Shown here: in pieces, positions 55,877-64,000 of the stretch
How positions within the stretch are numbered: the stretch's first letter is position 1
Layout: the number at the start of each line of letters is the position of its first letter
Source: Pseudomonas sp. BN417
GTDB taxonomy: Bacteria; Pseudomonadota; Gammaproteobacteria; Pseudomonadales; Pseudomonadaceae
Direction of reading: 5' to 3'
DNA: 64,000 bases
Assembly: GCF_029871205.1 (NCBI RefSeq)
Contig: NZ_SSOJ01000140.1
Coordinates: 62,001 to 126,000 of the forward strand
Translations under genes and position numbers: made by a program
The notes under the pieces: generated by a model
The model's input: the letters and a program-made list of their open reading frames with translations, nothing else
Database searches by the model: none
What the model was told of the DNA's origin: nothing

Positions 55877-57151
55877 CTACACCGACATCATCTTTTTCCA
55901 CTGCTGATAGGCCGCGCGCATGCCGGTCTCGGCGCTCACGTCGCTGATCAGGCCGTCCTCGCTCTCTTTCTCACCGGGCAGGCCGCGGTTGAGCATGATC
56001 CAGAGGTCGGTGCCCGCCTGGGCGCCTTTCTGCACGCGCTCCCAGGCCTCGGAATCGTCCGGGGTGCCGAAGCCCATCGGGCCCTGGAAGTGTTCGTGCA
56101 GGCGCAGGCGGTAGCGGTTGGCCACGGCCGGGCCGCCGTCCATGGTGATCACCGCGTGGTGGATCTCGGTCTCGTTCACCGAGACCGGCTGCAGCACACG
56201 GAAGAAGGCCATGGAGCAGGCCACGTTGGGGAACAGGTTGAGGTTGAATCCGGAACCGCCGACGGCGCGGACGATGCGGCGCACCTGCTGCTCCTCGATG
56301 CCCTCGGCGCGCAGTTCTTCGGCCAGGGCCTCGAAGCGCTCGGGGATCGGCTTGTCCAGGTCGGCTTCCAGGTCCACCAGCTCGGGGATCATCACCATCA
56401 CGCTGTGGCCATTGCCGAGGTCTTCGACGTAGCCCGGGCCCTTCACGAAGTCGAAGAGTTCCAGGGTCTGCTCGTCCACCGAGGACAGGAACGACTTGTG
56501 CACCAACGGGAAGTGGTAGGCGTCGGTAGTGTTTTCCAGCTGGATCTTCCAGTTGCCGGGGAAGCGGAAACGGTGCTCGCCGGAAACCTTCACGCCGTAG
56601 CCGGCGCCCTGCTTCATGAACAGGTCGATCCACTTCTTCGCCGGGCCGAGGAAGTCCACCAGCGGCTCGATGTCGTCCTTGAAGGTGGCGAAGATCATGC
56701 CGTTGTATTGCTCGACCCGCAGGCTCACCAGGGGCAGCTCGCCCTTGTCCAGGCAGTCGGCGTAGCTTTCCGGGTGCGGCACGCCGCGCAGGCTGCCGTC
56801 CAGGGCGTAGCTCCAGCCGTGGTAGGGGCAGACGAAGCTGTTGGTCTTGCCCTTCTTGTGCTCGCAGACGGTGGCGCCACGGTGGCGGCAACGGTTGAGC
56901 AGCACGTGCACGTCCTTCTTGCGGTCGCGCACCACGATCACCGGCTGCTTGCCGATGTAGGTGCTCTTGTAGCTGCCGTTATCGGGAATCTCGCTGGCGT
57001 GGGCCACCCAGATCCAGGTGCTGTAGAAGACCTTTTCCAGCTCTTCGTCGAAGAGGCGGGCGTCGGTGTAGAGGGAGGTGTGCACGCGGTCGTGCAGCAC
57101 CAGGTCGGCCGGCGAGCTGGCCAGGTTCACGGTTTCGATCAGGTTGGTCAC
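55877..57151 (-). CDS. iacC: Ring-hydroxylating oxygenase large subunit of the iac pathway
   Basis: A 424-residue Rieske oxygenase alpha subunit. [2Fe-2S] ligands C88, H90, C108 and H111 (CRHRG, CPYHGW); mononuclear iron site ENTTDAYHFPLVH with H213 and H218. In iac clusters the IacCD pair carries out a ring oxygenation after IacA/IacE. Start is GTG at 57151, five bases after GAGGAG; the in-frame GTG at 57157 overlaps that site. Distinct from AntA (different spacing and C-terminus). Confidence 0.87.
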   Translation of the reverse strand: MTNLIETVNLASSPADLVLHDRVHTSLYTDARLFDEELEKVFYSTWIWVAHASEIPDNGSYKSTYIGKQPVIVVRDRKKDVHVLLNRCRHRGATVCEHKKGKTNSFVCPYHGWSYALDGSLRGVPHPESYADCLDKGELPLVSLRVEQYNGMIFATFKDDIEPLVDFLGPAKKWIDLFMKQGAGYGVKVSGEHRFRFPGNWKIQLENTTDAYHFPLVHKSFLSSVDEQTLELFDFVKGPGYVEDLGNGHSVMVMIPELVDLEADLDKPIPERFEALAEELRAEGIEEQQVRRIVRAVGGSGFNLNLFPNVACSMAFFRVLQPVSVNETEIHHAVITMDGGPAVANRYRLRLHEHFQGPMGFGTPDDSEAWERVQKGAQAGTDLWIMLNRGLPGEKESEDGLISDVSAETGMRAAYQQWKKMMSV

Positions 57152-57194
57152 GATCACTCCTCGTCGGCGCAGGGCACCGACTCACAAAAAAAGG

Positions 57195-57710
57195 TCATTC
57201 GCCGTTCTTGCCCGGCACCGGCAGGTGCGCGTCGTTGTTCCACGCGTCCACCGGGCGGCTGAACAGGTTCTCGGTCTGGAAATGGGCCATGCGCCAGGCG
57301 CCCTCCTCCTCGCGGAACTTCACCGTCAGGCGCGCCGCATTGAGGTGCGAGGCGCCGCTGGCGAAGGTCGAGGTCTGCAACATCACCCAGCTGCCGGTCG
57401 CTTCGTCACCTTCCACGCGGATCAGCTCCGAGCAGAGGAAGTGCACGTTCAGGGCGAAGTGCGCCGGCTCCACCATGTAGCTGGCGAACATGGCGCGAAT
57501 CGACTCGCGTCCCTGGTAGCCACCGAAGCTCTTGGCGTACTTGGCGCCCTTGCCTTCCCAGACGGCGTCGGCGGTGAACAGGCCGGCCAGCTCATCCAGG
57601 GGCGTACGCGCATCCAGCGCGTCGCACAGCTCCATGTAGCGGTTCATGCAGGCGCGCACGGCGTGTTCGCTTTCCAGTTGGCGCAGGCGTTGCTCAAGGG
57701 CTTCGGTCAT
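57195..57710 (-). CDS. iacI: SnoaL-like protein of the iac pathway
   Basis: A 171-residue SnoaL/NTF2-like protein: RLRQLESEHAVRACMNRYMELCDAL, LAGLFTADAVWEGKG, GRESIRAMFASYM, WVMLQTSTFASG. Matches the small hypothetical IacI type seen in iac clusters; role unproven, possibly a hydratase or isomerase on an indole intermediate. Five bases after iacB. Name assigned by family and context, so moderately certain. Confidence 0.7.
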   Translation of the reverse strand: MTEALEQRLRQLESEHAVRACMNRYMELCDALDARTPLDELAGLFTADAVWEGKGAKYAKSFGGYQGRESIRAMFASYMVEPAHFALNVHFLCSELIRVEGDEATGSWVMLQTSTFASGASHLNAARLTVKFREEEGAWRMAHFQTENLFSRPVDAWNNDAHLPVPGKNGE

Positions 57711-57715
57711 GGCGG

Positions 57716-58078
57716 TCACGCGCGCTGGATGATCAGTTCGCGGCCGGTGCGGGCCTCGACCTTGCAGTAGCGCCACAGCTTGTAGGGGGTGTCGCCCACT
57801 ACGGTGGTGCGGAACAGGTTGCAAGCGGCGTGGACGGTCTCGATGTCCGGCACATCGGCCAGCAGGTAGGTGGTCCAGGGGTAGCCGGTGCTTGGTCCGA
57901 CCATGCTTTGGTCGTCGTCCATGTTGCCGAACACCTTCACGCCGGGCAGGTCGTGGATGCCGTTCCACATTTCGCTGAAGGCGGCCCAGACCTGGAGCTG
58001 CTCCTCGCGCGGGGCGTCGAAGAAGTTCTGGTTGATCCCCATGCAGAAAAGGACGCGCAGGGCTTTTTTCTCGCTCAT
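57716..58078 (-). CDS. iacB: Small conserved protein of the iac pathway (IacB-like)
   Basis: A 120-residue protein: FCMGINQNFFDAPREEQLQVWAAFSEMWNGIHDLPGVKVFGNMDDDQSMVGPSTGYPWTTYLLADVPDIETVHAACN. It looks like a dimeric alpha/beta-barrel of the EthD/stress-responsive type. IacB sits directly after iacA in known clusters, as here (27 bases). Biochemistry is poorly defined. ATG 58078 is chosen over GTG/ATT codons just upstream. Confidence 0.72.
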   Translation of the reverse strand: MSEKKALRVLFCMGINQNFFDAPREEQLQVWAAFSEMWNGIHDLPGVKVFGNMDDDQSMVGPSTGYPWTTYLLADVPDIETVHAACNLFRTTVVGDTPYKLWRYCKVEARTGRELIIQRA

Positions 58079-58105
58079 CACAATCACCGATCAGTCAGTT
58101 GGAAT

Positions 58106-59278
58106 TCACAGGTAGCCGGGCAGCGGCTTGTTGCCGAAGAAGATCGCCCCGGCGTTCTGGTAGGTCATGTCGCCCATGAAGGCGTGCTGGGTGATCACCA
58201 GGGTGTCGTTGACGAAGCGCGACAGCGGGTTGTCCCGGTAGACGCCTGTCATGCCGGAAAGCATCTGCGCGCTGCGCGCCACTTCGGCGGACACGCGGGT
58301 GGCATGGGTGGAAGACAGGCGCAGCAGGTTGGTCTGCTCCACGCTCACCGGGTTGCCGGCCAGCACGGTTTCCCAGGCGCTTTCCATCGCCTCGTAGAAC
58401 CAGGCACGGGCGGCGCGCAGTTCGGCCTCGGCCTTAGCCATCTGCATCTGCGCCAGGGGGCGATCGGCCAGGGCCGGGGCGCCAGTGACGGAGAAGCGGC
58501 CGCTGGCCATGCCGCTGAGGTAGTCGAGCGCGGCGCGGGCAACGCCCAGGCCCACCACCGACAGCACCTGGGTGGCGAAGGACAGCGAGGGGTAGCGGAA
58601 CATCGGCTCGTCGAGGTTGGCCGGGCCGCCACGGACGAAGGTCCAGTCCTCGGGCACGACCACGCCTTCGATCACCACGTCATGGCTGCCGGTGCCGATC
58701 AGGCCGACCACATCCCAGGTCTCCTCGATCTTCACCTTCTCGCGCGGCATCACCGCCAGGCGCGGCAGGCCGACGGTCTCGCCATTCTTCGGACTGATGC
58801 CGACGCCAATCAGGGTGGCGCCCATGCAGCCACTGGAGAATTTCCAGCGGCCGTTCACTTCCAGTCCGCCCTCGACAAAGGCAGCCGGCTGCGGCGGGAA
58901 GATGCCGCCGGCGAAGACCACATCCGGGCCGTCGGCGTAGAGCTTTTCCAGGGTGGGCAGGGGCAGCGCCGCCAGGTACACCGGGTTCATGCCGAAGCTG
59001 GCGACCCAGCCGGCGGAACCGTCGGCGGCGGAGATGTCCTCCACCATCTGGCAGAAGTCCATGGGCGAACGCTGATCGCCACCGAAACGGGTGGGCACCA
59101 GGGCGCGATAGACGCCGAGCTCCTTGAAGCGCTCGATCACGTCCTGGGAAATGCATTTCTGCCGGTCGAATTCCTCGCGCCGGGCACGCTCGCGGATGTC
59201 GGCGAGCAGCGCCTGGAATCCTTCACTCGCGGTAATCGGGGCGGGTTGCTGGTAATCCAGCTCGCTTAGCGAAGACAT
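58106..59278 (-). CDS. iacA: Flavin-dependent indole-3-acetate monooxygenase (acyl-CoA dehydrogenase fold)
   Basis: A 390-residue acyl-CoA dehydrogenase-like group D flavin monooxygenase. VPTRFGGDQRSPMDFCQMVEDISAADGSAGW (residues about 62-92), LEVNGRWKFSSGCMGA, WDVVGLIGTGSHDVVIEGVVVPEDW and ALPTRV-like C-terminal helices match this oxidase/hydroxylase group. The catalytic Glu of true dehydrogenases is not evident. IacA does the first attack on indole-3-acetate (and turns indole to indigo in some hosts), with reduced flavin from IacG. Confidence 0.85.
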   Translation of the reverse strand: MSSLSELDYQQPAPITASEGFQALLADIRERARREEFDRQKCISQDVIERFKELGVYRALVPTRFGGDQRSPMDFCQMVEDISAADGSAGWVASFGMNPVYLAALPLPTLEKLYADGPDVVFAGGIFPPQPAAFVEGGLEVNGRWKFSSGCMGATLIGVGISPKNGETVGLPRLAVMPREKVKIEETWDVVGLIGTGSHDVVIEGVVVPEDWTFVRGGPANLDEPMFRYPSLSFATQVLSVVGLGVARAALDYLSGMASGRFSVTGAPALADRPLAQMQMAKAEAELRAARAWFYEAMESAWETVLAGNPVSVEQTNLLRLSSTHATRVSAEVARSAQMLSGMTGVYRDNPLSRFVNDTLVITQHAFMGDMTYQNAGAIFFGNKPLPGYL

Positions 59279-59302
59279 GGGGCTCTCCAGGTGTGCTTGT
59301 GG

Positions 59303-60421
59303 TTATTGTTCGAGGCGCCGCACGAGCTCGCGGGCGACTGCCAGCAGCAGTTCGTCCGCGCCCTTGGCGGCTACGAGTTGCAGGCCCACCGGCAGCTTCG
59401 AGGCGCCCTCGAAGGGGATGCTCAGCGCCGGGTGGCCAGTGAGGTTGAACGGCCGCACGAAGGCGGTCATACCGATGGCCGCGCGGGTATCGGCGGCCTC
59501 CGCCACCAGTGCCGGATAGTCGGGCATGGTCGGCAGGGCGAGGATCGGGTAGTGCGCCAGGGCGGCATCCACCTCGGCGGTGAAGGCGGCGCGGACGGCT
59601 TCAGCATCAGCCACGGCGGCGTCGGTTGTGCCGCTGGCGGCCAGCAGTCGGGAGGCGACATCAGCGCCCACCAGTCCGGTTTCCACCAGGTGTCCGCAGG
59701 CGTTCCAGGTTTCGCGGTTGATGACGGCGAGGCCGGCCTCATAGGCGGCCTGCATGCCCGGCAGCGGCGCGCTGCACAGTTCGAAATCAGAGGCTTCCAG
59801 CACGGCATCGAGGACGGCCCGCACTTGCGGATTGGCCTCCACCGGCACGACGCCGATGCGAATACCACTGACACCGGGCAGCACATCGAAGGAAGGGTCG
59901 ATGGCGGCCATGGCTTCGATCAGCATGTGGATGCTGGCGGCGAAGGGGCCGACGCAGTCCAGGGAGGTTTCGGCCGGCATCACGCCAGCGCGGCTGACGC
60001 GACCGAACGTGGGCTTGAGGCCGAACACACCGCAGCAGGCGGCGGGGATGCGCACCGAACCACCGGTATCGGTGCCCAGGGCAAAATCACAGAGGTCAGC
60101 GGCGACGGCCGCGGCCGAGCCACTTGAGGAGCCGCCGGGAATACGGCCGGGATAGCGCGGGTTGTCGGCGGTACCGGTCCAGGCGTTCAGGCCGGTGGTG
60201 CCGAAGGCCAGTTCATGCAGGCTGGTCTTGCCGGTGATCCGGCAGCCAGCGTCCAGCAGGGCCTGGACCACGTCGGCGTGGCGGGTGGCGTCCGGCGCTT
60301 CTTCCAGGGCGCGACTGGAGGCACGGGTGGGATGGCCGGCGATGTCGATGGTGTCCTTCACCATCACGGTCCTTCCCGCGCCACCCAGCTCCAGCTTCTC
60401 GACCACTATCGTCATCTGCAT
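59303..60421 (-). CDS. iacH: Amidase-family protein of the iac pathway
   Basis: A 372-residue amidase-signature enzyme. The Ser-cisSer-Lys triad is visible: VKDTIDIAG with Lys at about 22, and GGSSSGSAAAVAA holding the two serines (about residues 92-97). TGGSVRIPAACCGVFGLKPTFG is the signature strand. It is shorter than GatA. In the iac route an amide or lactam is hydrolysed before aromatic ring release, the likely step. It is the first gene of the block here, while it lies near the end in the P. putida 1290 order I remember. ATG at 60421. Confidence 0.83.
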   Translation of the reverse strand: MQMTIVVEKLELGGAGRTVMVKDTIDIAGHPTRASSRALEEAPDATRHADVVQALLDAGCRITGKTSLHELAFGTTGLNAWTGTADNPRYPGRIPGGSSSGSAAAVAADLCDFALGTDTGGSVRIPAACCGVFGLKPTFGRVSRAGVMPAETSLDCVGPFAASIHMLIEAMAAIDPSFDVLPGVSGIRIGVVPVEANPQVRAVLDAVLEASDFELCSAPLPGMQAAYEAGLAVINRETWNACGHLVETGLVGADVASRLLAASGTTDAAVADAEAVRAAFTAEVDAALAHYPILALPTMPDYPALVAEAADTRAAIGMTAFVRPFNLTGHPALSIPFEGASKLPVGLQLVAAKGADELLLAVARELVRRLEQ

Positions 60422-60499
60422 CACCCATCGGCGTTCTTGTTGTTGCTCGGCCTACCCCCTTGTCCGGGGTGCCGATTGCGTAAATCCAGAATCGGAAGA

Positions 60500-60568
60500 A
60501 TTACGTGAAATGTCAATTGAATTATCACTGGAAAAGGAGCGTGTAGATTAGGTGCATTTTCACGTAAT
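60500..60568. promoter_or_regulatory. Inverted-repeat operator candidate between iacH and the ABC importer
   Basis: ATTACGTGAAA (60500-60510) and TTTCACGTAAT (60558-60568) are exact 11-bp inverted copies, 58 bases centre to centre. A third AGTTACGTGCAG follows near 60578. They lie 80-150 bases from iacH and about 600 from the importer gene. The rest of 60425-61145 is AT-rich and holds no credible gene. Confidence 0.55.
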
Positions 60569-61145
60569 CAAGCACCAGTTACGTGCAGATCGGTAACAGC
60601 ATGGAAATTCAAAATCCGCCTGAAACGATCAACTAAATCTTTATATTTCAATAATTTGTATGTTTATTAAGACGTTTTCTCATTTAAATCAAAGGAAACA
60701 CCACGAATTCAAGTCGGCTCCAGGCGTGCGTTTATCGAACAGAATATTTGCAATTCATTGTGATTTTTAAGGTGTAAAAACATTGATTTTTAAGAGCAAA
60801 AAATCATGTTTTTCAGCCCTGAAAACCACCTCAGGAGAGACCACCGGAAGGCCGACCAGCACGGCGTGAATGCGGTTTTTCGGCATAGGCCGACAGGGAG
60901 CTCGGAAAGCGCCAAAGGAAGGGCTGCGAGGACGGGCCAATAGCCGCTCATCGGCTCCGCACCGGCATGGCGCAGTTTTTTCTGGCACGGGAGCTGCACT
61001 CCAGACTCCCGTCGAGCGGGATACCCGCCGGTAGCGCCAACAGGCGCCAGAACAACAAAAAGGCGGCGGGCGTCCACGCACCAGTTCCTCCGGGAGCATT
61101 GCGGACCCTGCCTCTTGAATAGCCTTGCAACCCTCGGAGAACGTC

Positions 61146-62297
61146 ATGCTCTTCAAACAAGCCGTGTCCACCCTGCTCCTCAGCGCCGCCTGCCTGTCCA
61201 TCGCCCAGGCGGATGTGAAGGTCGGCGTAATCACCTCCTCCACCGGTCCCCTCGCCCTGGTCGGACTTCCGCAGAAGAACTCGACGCCGCTGCTGCCCAC
61301 CCAGGCCGGCGACCAGAAGGTGACCTACATCCCCCTGGATGACGGCAGCGACCCCACCGCCACCGTCAAGGCGCTGAAGAAGCTGATCAGCGAAGAGAAC
61401 GTCGACGCCATCATCGGCCCGAGCGGTTCGCCCAACGCCATGGGCGTGATCCAGTTCGCCGCCGAGGCCGGCGTGCCGCTGCTGGCGCCGGTGGGCACCG
61501 CCGCCGTGGTCCTGCCGATGAACGAACAGAAGAAGTGGGTGTTCAAGACCACCCAGAACGACGACCTGATCGCCAAGGCCCTGGTGGAAGACATGGGCGC
61601 GCGCGGCGTGAAGACCCTGGGCTTCATCGGCACCGCCGACCCCTACGGCGAGAACTGGTCCAAGGTGATGGGCGCCCTGGCTGCCGAGCACGGCATCAAA
61701 CTGGTGGCCAACGAACGCTTCCAGCGCCAGGACACTTCGGTCACCGGCCAGAGTTTGAAGGTGCTCGCCTCCCGTCCCGACGCCGTGCTGGTGGCCGCGC
61801 CGGGCAGCGCCGCGGTGCTGCCGCAGACCACCCTGTTCGACCAGGGCTATCGCGGCCAGATGTACCAGACCCACGGTGCCGCGCTGCCGGACTTCCTCAA
61901 GCTCGGCGGCAAGAAGGTGGAAGGCACCATCCTCGCCGCCAGCCTGATGCTGGTGCTCGACCAGATCCCCGACAGCCACCCGTCCAAGCAGGTCGCCGGT
62001 GAATACGTGGCGGCCTACGAGAAGCTCAACGGCAGCAAGCCGGCCACCTTCGGCGCCAACACTTTCGACGCCGGCCTGCTGCTGCAGAAGGCCATCCCGC
62101 TCGCCGCCGCCAAGGCCCAGCCGGGCACCCCGGAGTTCCGCGCCGCGCTGCGCGATGCGCTGGAGGCCAGCCACGAAGTGCCGGCCACCCAAGGCGTCTA
62201 CAACATGACCCCGGATGACCACAGCGGCTTCGACGAACGCGGCCGCGAGCTGATCCAGGTGAAGAACGGCACCTGGACCCTGCTCGGCCGCAACTGA
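61146..62297 (+). CDS. Branched-chain-type ABC transporter substrate-binding protein
   Basis: A 383-residue periplasmic binding protein (Peripla_BP_6 fold) with signal peptide to about CLSIAQADV. VKVGVITSSTGPLALVGLPQKNSTPLL, IIGPSGSPNAMGVIQFAAEAGVPLLAPVGTAAVV and FKTTQNDDLIAKALVEDMGARGVKTLGFIG follow the family. Divergent from the iac block and probably binding indole-3-acetate or a related acid. GGAGA precedes the ATG at 61146. Followed by a REP element, then two permease genes. Confidence 0.87.
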   Translation: MLFKQAVSTLLLSAACLSIAQADVKVGVITSSTGPLALVGLPQKNSTPLLPTQAGDQKVTYIPLDDGSDPTATVKALKKLISEENVDAIIGPSGSPNAMGVIQFAAEAGVPLLAPVGTAAVVLPMNEQKKWVFKTTQNDDLIAKALVEDMGARGVKTLGFIGTADPYGENWSKVMGALAAEHGIKLVANERFQRQDTSVTGQSLKVLASRPDAVLVAAPGSAAVLPQTTLFDQGYRGQMYQTHGAALPDFLKLGGKKVEGTILAASLMLVLDQIPDSHPSKQVAGEYVAAYEKLNGSKPATFGANTFDAGLLLQKAIPLAAAKAQPGTPEFRAALRDALEASHEVPATQGVYNMTPDDHSGFDERGRELIQVKNGTWTLLGRN

Positions 62298-62301
62298 GAC
62301 C

Positions 62302-62400
62302 TGTGGGGGCGATTTCAATCGCTATGCGGGCCGAAGGTCCGCCCTGCTGATTCCCCAGGGGCAGCTCTGCTGCCCTTGGCGAATGAATTCGCCCCCACAG
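62302..62400. repeat. GTGGGGGCGA-type REP element, full copy
   Basis: Left arm GTGGGGGCGATTTCAATCGC, right arm GCGAATGAATTCGCCCCCAC, with GCGGGCCGAAGGTCCGC and GGGCAGCTCTGCTGCCC between. Sits inside the importer operon, between binding-protein and permease genes. Confidence 0.88.
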
Positions 62401-62417
62401 AAAAGCGCGCCGTAGTT

Positions 62418-62451
62418 CGTAGGGTGGGCTGAAGCCCTCCCTACGGAGGAA
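62418..62451. repeat. CGTAGGGTGGGCT...AGCCCTCCCTACGG inverted repeat
   Basis: CGTAGGGTGGGCT and AGCCCTCCCTACG with a two-base loop, just before the permease gene. A short member of the TAGGGTGG family. Confidence 0.6.
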
Positions 62452-62488
62452 CGCCGTGGCCATTCACACCGCAACAAGAGTTCCCACC

Positions 62489-63526
62489 ATGAATTTCCAG
62501 ATAGCCCTGCTGCTCGGCCAGGACGGCATCACCAACGGCGCGATCTATGCGTTGCTGGCGCTTTCGATCCTGCTGGTCTTCACCGTCACGCGCATCCTGC
62601 TGATCCCCCAGGGCGAGTTCGTCACCTATGGCGCGCTGACCATGGCCGCCCTGCAGGCCGGCCAGCCCACCGCCCTGGTCTGGCTGCTGCTCGCCCTGAC
62701 CCTGACCGACTGCGCCATGGACCTGTATGACGCCACTCGCGCGAGCCGCGGTTTCCGCTTCCCGAAACGGATAGTCGCCAAGCTCGCCTATGCCCTGGCC
62801 CTGGTCGGCCTGGTGCGCAGCCTGCCCCTGGCCGAACTGCCCATGGCGATCCAGGCGCTGCTCACCCTGGCCCTGGTGGTGCCGCTGGGACCGCAGCTCT
62901 ATCGCCTGGTGTTCCAGCCGCTGGCCTCGGCCAGCGCCCTGGTGCTGCTGATCGTCTCCATCGCCGTGCACGTGGCCATGGTGGGCATCGGCCTGCTCAT
63001 GTTCGGCCCCGAAGGCGCGCGCACCGCGCCTTTCTCCGAGGCCGGCCTGACCCTCGGCCCGGTGACCTTCAACAGCCAGACGCTGTGGGTGATCGCCGTG
63101 TCCCTGGGGCTGATCATCGGCCTGTTCCTGTTCTTCGAGCGCAGCCTCTACGGCAAGGCTCTGCGCGCCACCGCGGTGAACCGTCTGGGCGCGCGACTGA
63201 TGGGCATCTCGCCGACACTGGCGGGCAAGGCCACCTTCGCTCTGGCGACCTTCATCGGAGCGCTGTCGGGCATCCTCATCGCGCCCATCACCACGCTGTA
63301 CTTCGACTCCGGTTTCGTCATCAGCCTCAAGGGCTTCGTCGGCGCCATCATCGGCGGCCTGGTGAGCTACCCGGTGGCCGCCCTCGGCGCCCTGGGCGTC
63401 GGCCTGATCGAGGCCTTCTCGATGTTCTGGGCCAGCACCTACAAGGAGATCATCGTCTTCACGCTGATCATCCCCTTCCTGCTCTGGCGCTCCCTCACCA
63501 GCCGTCATGTGGAGGACGATGAATGA
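62489..63526 (+). CDS. ABC transporter permease, LivH type with extended middle
   Basis: A 345-residue permease, longer than the usual 290-300. Start of the fold [40 protein letters not shown] and the end [47 protein letters not shown] are LivH-like. Between them about residues 62-120 ([25 protein letters not shown] and a further hydrophobic helix) look like an insertion. Overlaps the next gene by four bases. The true start is taken at 62489 because the earlier in-frame codon has no site. Confidence 0.85.
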   Translation: MNFQIALLLGQDGITNGAIYALLALSILLVFTVTRILLIPQGEFVTYGALTMAALQAGQPTALVWLLLALTLTDCAMDLYDATRASRGFRFPKRIVAKLAYALALVGLVRSLPLAELPMAIQALLTLALVVPLGPQLYRLVFQPLASASALVLLIVSIAVHVAMVGIGLLMFGPEGARTAPFSEAGLTLGPVTFNSQTLWVIAVSLGLIIGLFLFFERSLYGKALRATAVNRLGARLMGISPTLAGKATFALATFIGALSGILIAPITTLYFDSGFVISLKGFVGAIIGGLVSYPVAALGALGVGLIEAFSMFWASTYKEIIVFTLIIPFLLWRSLTSRHVEDDE

Positions 63527-64000
63527 AACCGCGCTACCTGATCCTCGCCCTGGTGGCCATGCTCGGCGCCGCGCCGCTGGTGCTGCCGCCCTACTACGTC
63601 ACCCTGCTGAACTACATCGGCCTCTACACCCTGGTGGTACTCGGCCTGGTGCTGCTCACCGGCGTCGGCGGCATGACCAGCTTCGGCCAGGCCGCCTTCG
63701 TCGGCCTCGGCGCCTACACCAGCGCCTACCTCGCCACCGTGCAGGACCTGCCCGGCTGGCTGGCCTGGGCCAGTGCCTCGCCCTGGCTGACCCTGCTGGT
63801 GGGCCTGGTGCTCACCGGCATGGTCGCGTTGTTGCTGGGCGCACTGACGCTGAAGCTCTCCGGCCACTACCTGCCGCTCGGCACCATCGCCTGGGGCCTG
63901 TCGCTCTACTACCTGTTCGGCACCCTGGAATCCCTCGGCGGCCACACCGGCGTCGGCGGCCTGCCGTCGATCTCGCTGCTGGGCTGGCAGCTGGATAAGG
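63523..64000 (+). CDS. ABC transporter permease, LivM type, cut by window edge
   Basis: First 159 residues of a LivM-type permease: [36 protein letters not shown] (about residues 36-71) and [26 protein letters not shown]. Starts in the ATGA overlap with the preceding permease. The ATPase genes expected for this importer must lie to the right of the window. Confidence 0.85.
   Translation, partial: MKPRYLILALVAMLGAAPLVLPPYYVTLLNYIGLYTLVVLGLVLLTGVGGMTSFGQAAFVGLGAYTSAYLATVQDLPGWLAWASASPWLTLLVGLVLTGMVALLLGALTLKLSGHYLPLGTIAWGLSLYYLFGTLESLGGHTGVGGLPSISLLGWQLDK

Noticed and set aside
60767-61300. A 177-residue minus-strand reading frame over the importer promoter
   Set aside because: It runs antisense into the binding-protein gene and has no family resemblance or start signal.

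Overview
The window is GC-rich DNA, about 65% by eye, from a Pseudomonas close to the P. aeruginosa/P. citronellolis group. Three things point there: the gene content, the dispersed REP-like inverted repeats, and a left part that, as I recall it, follows the P. aeruginosa PAO1 order tamA - GNAT - xthA ... PA2550-PA2557. I see no rRNA, tRNA, CRISPR array, phage or transposase genes.

Bases 1-13 kb hold housekeeping and nutrient genes: tamA (cut by the window edge), a GNAT acetyltransferase, xthA, a 500-bp hairpin-rich non-coding repeat, a DUF1508 protein, a PstS-like/OmpA fusion behind a clear Pho box, a TonB-dependent siderophore receptor, a TerC-family protein with a 59-aa partner, a Crp-family regulator and an exported M20 amidohydrolase. 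Bases 11.8-23.1 kb are an acyl-CoA catabolic locus: two acyl-CoA dehydrogenases, enoyl-CoA hydratase, thiolase, SDR, two acyl-CoA synthetases, and LysR and AraC regulators.

Bases 23.4-34.6 kb are an amine-oxidation locus. It has quinohemoprotein amine dehydrogenase genes in the order qhpA-D-C-B. A divergent aldehyde dehydrogenase carries a near-perfect sigma-54 promoter with upstream enhancer-like repeats. An APC permease, a gamma-glutamyl-amine synthetase and a DUF899 protein follow.

Bases 34.8-50.4 kb are an anthranilate/catechol locus: antR, antABC, a five-gene branched-chain-type ABC importer, an OprD-family porin, an arylformamidase-like hydrolase, and catBCA with catR. There is no cis-diol dehydrogenase (benD) beside the dioxygenase, and the dioxygenase sequence is AntABC-like, so anthranilate rather than benzoate is the likely substrate.

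Bases 50.6-64 kb carry an indole-3-acetate degradation (iac) locus in the unusual order iacH-A-B-I-C-D-E-F-G, followed by an OprD porin and a two-domain NIPSNAP protein. A second ABC importer is divergent from it and runs off the right end. Together the three right-hand loci can be read as one funnel: uptake of indolic or aromatic acids, ring opening to anthranilate or catechol, then ortho-cleavage toward beta-ketoadipate. No iacR-type regulator is visible; an 11-bp inverted repeat in the AT-rich iac/transporter intergenic region is the best operator candidate.
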